DNA from: Aliarcobacter sp.
Lineage (GTDB): Bacteria; Campylobacterota; Campylobacteria; Campylobacterales; Arcobacteraceae
Reading direction: 5' to 3'
Assembly: GCA_023268955.1 (NCBI GenBank)
Contig: JALRJW010000340.1
Location: forward strand, 1-6,297
DNA length: 6,297 nucleotides
Position 1 is the first letter of the stretch, and each line of letters opens with the position of its first letter. Shown in pieces: positions 5,258 through 6,297 of this stretch. A program made the translations under genes and the position numbers. The notes under the pieces are model-generated. The model saw only the letters and a list, made by a program, of their open reading frames with translations, made no database searches and had not been told where the DNA came from.

Positions 5258-6297
5258 ATGGCTTATCAACCACAATTTAAAGTTAAAGCAACATATATGA
5301 GAGGTGGTACTTCAAAAGGTACTTTCTTTAACATCGCTGATTTACCAAAAGAAGCACAAGAAAACCCAAAGAAAAGAGATAGATTACTTCAAAGAATCGT
5401 AGGAAGTCCTGATTTATATAAACAACAAATTGATGGTATGGGTGGAGCAACTTCTTCTACATCTAAAGCTATTTTAGTTGGAAAAAGTGACGTTCCTAAC
5501 CATGATGTAGATTATTATTTCTGTCAAGTTGCAATTGATAAAGATTTCGTTGATATGAGTGGAAACTGTGGAAACTTATCTTCTGCTGTTGGTCCTTTTG
5601 CTATTAAAGAAGGTTTAGTTGATAATGTACCCCAAAATGGTGTTTGTTGTGTAAGAATTTGGCAAGCAAACATTAAAAAAACTATTCTATGTTATGTAAC
5701 TATGGAAAATGGAATGGTTAAAGAAATGGGTGACTACTACATCGATGGTGTTGCATTCCCTGCTGAAGAAATCGTATTAGAGTTCGCTGAGCCTGTTGAT
5801 CCAAGTGAAGAGTTATTCCCTACAGGAAACTTAGTTGATGATTTAGAAGTTCCAGGAATTGGTACGTTTAAAGCAACAATGATAACTGCTGGTATTCCAA
5901 CTTGTTTTGTTAATGCTGATGAAATTGGATACAAAGGTACTGAGCTTCAAGTTGACATCAACAATGATGCCGAAGCTCTAGCTAGATTTGAAACAATCAG
6001 ATCTTATGCAGCTTTAAAAATGGGATTGATTTCTGAATTAAAAGAAGCAGAAACAAGACAACACACTCCAAAAATTGCATTTGTTTCTCCATCTCAAGAC
6101 TTCACAGCTTCAAGTGGTAAAGAAGTAAAAGCTACTGACATTGATTTAAATGTTAGAGCATTATCTATGGGTAAACTACACCACGCTATGATGGGAACGG
6201 CTTCAGTTGCTATTGGTGTTGCTGCATGTATTAATGGTACTTTAGTAAACTTAGCTGCTGGTGGTGGTGATAAAACTGCTGTAGAATTTGGTCACCC
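5258..6297 (+). CDS. prpF: AcnD-accessory methylaconitate isomerase (partial, 3' end missing)
   Basis: PrpF isomerises the methylaconitate made by AcnD, supplying the form that an aconitase can hydrate to 2-methylisocitrate. The frame runs open from ATG 5258 to the right edge: 346 full codons plus two bases. Family members are about 390-400 residues, so roughly 50 are missing. The fold is the two-lobed diaminopimelate epimerase type. Motifs seen: YMRGGTSKG 13-21; GSPD 49-52; DGMGGATSSTSK 59-70, whose Lys70 matches the essential Lys73 of Shewanella PrpF as I recall it; SGNCGNL 101-107, whose Cys104 matches Cys107; RIWQAN 133-138; FPTGNLVD 187-194; and MGKLHHAMMGTA 304-315. These separate it from plain DapF. 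The start has AAGGAG at 5243-5248, nine bases upstream. It is the fourth gene of the operon, 120 bases after acnD. Confidence 0.95.
   Translation, partial: MAYQPQFKVKATYMRGGTSKGTFFNIADLPKEAQENPKKRDRLLQRIVGSPDLYKQQIDGMGGATSSTSKAILVGKSDVPNHDVDYYFCQVAIDKDFVDMSGNCGNLSSAVGPFAIKEGLVDNVPQNGVCCVRIWQANIKKTILCYVTMENGMVKEMGDYYIDGVAFPAEEIVLEFAEPVDPSEELFPTGNLVDDLEVPGIGTFKATMITAGIPTCFVNADEIGYKGTELQVDINNDAEALARFETIRSYAALKMGLISELKEAETRQHTPKIAFVSPSQDFTASSGKEVKATDIDLNVRALSMGKLHHAMMGTASVAIGVAACINGTLVNLAAGGGDKTAVEFGH

Noticed and set aside
5737..5934. Open frame of 65 codons on the - strand inside prpF
   Set aside because: It is antisense to conserved PrpF sequence, and its low-complexity composition is explained by the sense codons.
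1..6297. CRISPR array, insertion sequence, tRNA or other transfer signature
   Set aside because: No spaced repeat array, transposase, terminal inverted repeats or cloverleaf was seen, and base and codon use are uniform across all genes.

Overview
The window carries most of a 2-methylcitrate cycle operon for propionate (propionyl-CoA) breakdown. It is the AcnD/PrpF version, not the PrpD version. On the + strand, in order, are prpB (2-methylisocitrate lyase), prpC (2-methylcitrate synthase), acnD (Fe-S 2-methylcitrate dehydratase) and prpF (AcnD-associated methylaconitate isomerase, cut by the right edge). On the - strand at the left edge is the N-terminal 52 residues of a helix-turn-helix protein transcribed away from prpB. 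It is a candidate local regulator.

The DNA is strongly AT-rich. TTA is the dominant leucine codon, AGA is almost the only arginine codon, and A/T fills most third positions. With the gene content and the AAGGA(G) ribosome sites, this fits an Arcobacter-like member of the Campylobacterota. That assignment is an inference from composition and general knowledge; no rRNA or other marker gene is present.

Layout: 1-156 partial HTH gene (-); 157-339 divergent control region with a TATAAT -10 box for prpB, an inverted repeat over its -35 area, and phased TTGTA repeats; 340-1224 prpB; 1225-1285 gap with a weak hairpin; 1286-2395 prpC; 2396-2539 gap with two strong hairpins; 2540-5137 acnD; 5138-5257 gap with a 13-bp hairpin; 5258-6297 prpF (open at the end). 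All three gaps inside the operon contain inverted repeats that are not followed by a U-tract. They look more like RNA processing, stability or partial attenuation elements than full terminators.

How the genes work together: PrpC condenses propionyl-CoA with oxaloacetate to 2-methylcitrate. AcnD dehydrates it to a methylaconitate, and PrpF isomerises that to the form which a separate aconitase (not in the window) hydrates to 2-methylisocitrate. PrpB then splits this into pyruvate and succinate. No propionyl-CoA synthetase gene is visible; it could lie outside the window. I see no mobile element, CRISPR array, RNA gene or wholly new system. The least explained parts are the divergent HTH protein with its operator-like region, and the structured intergenic RNAs.
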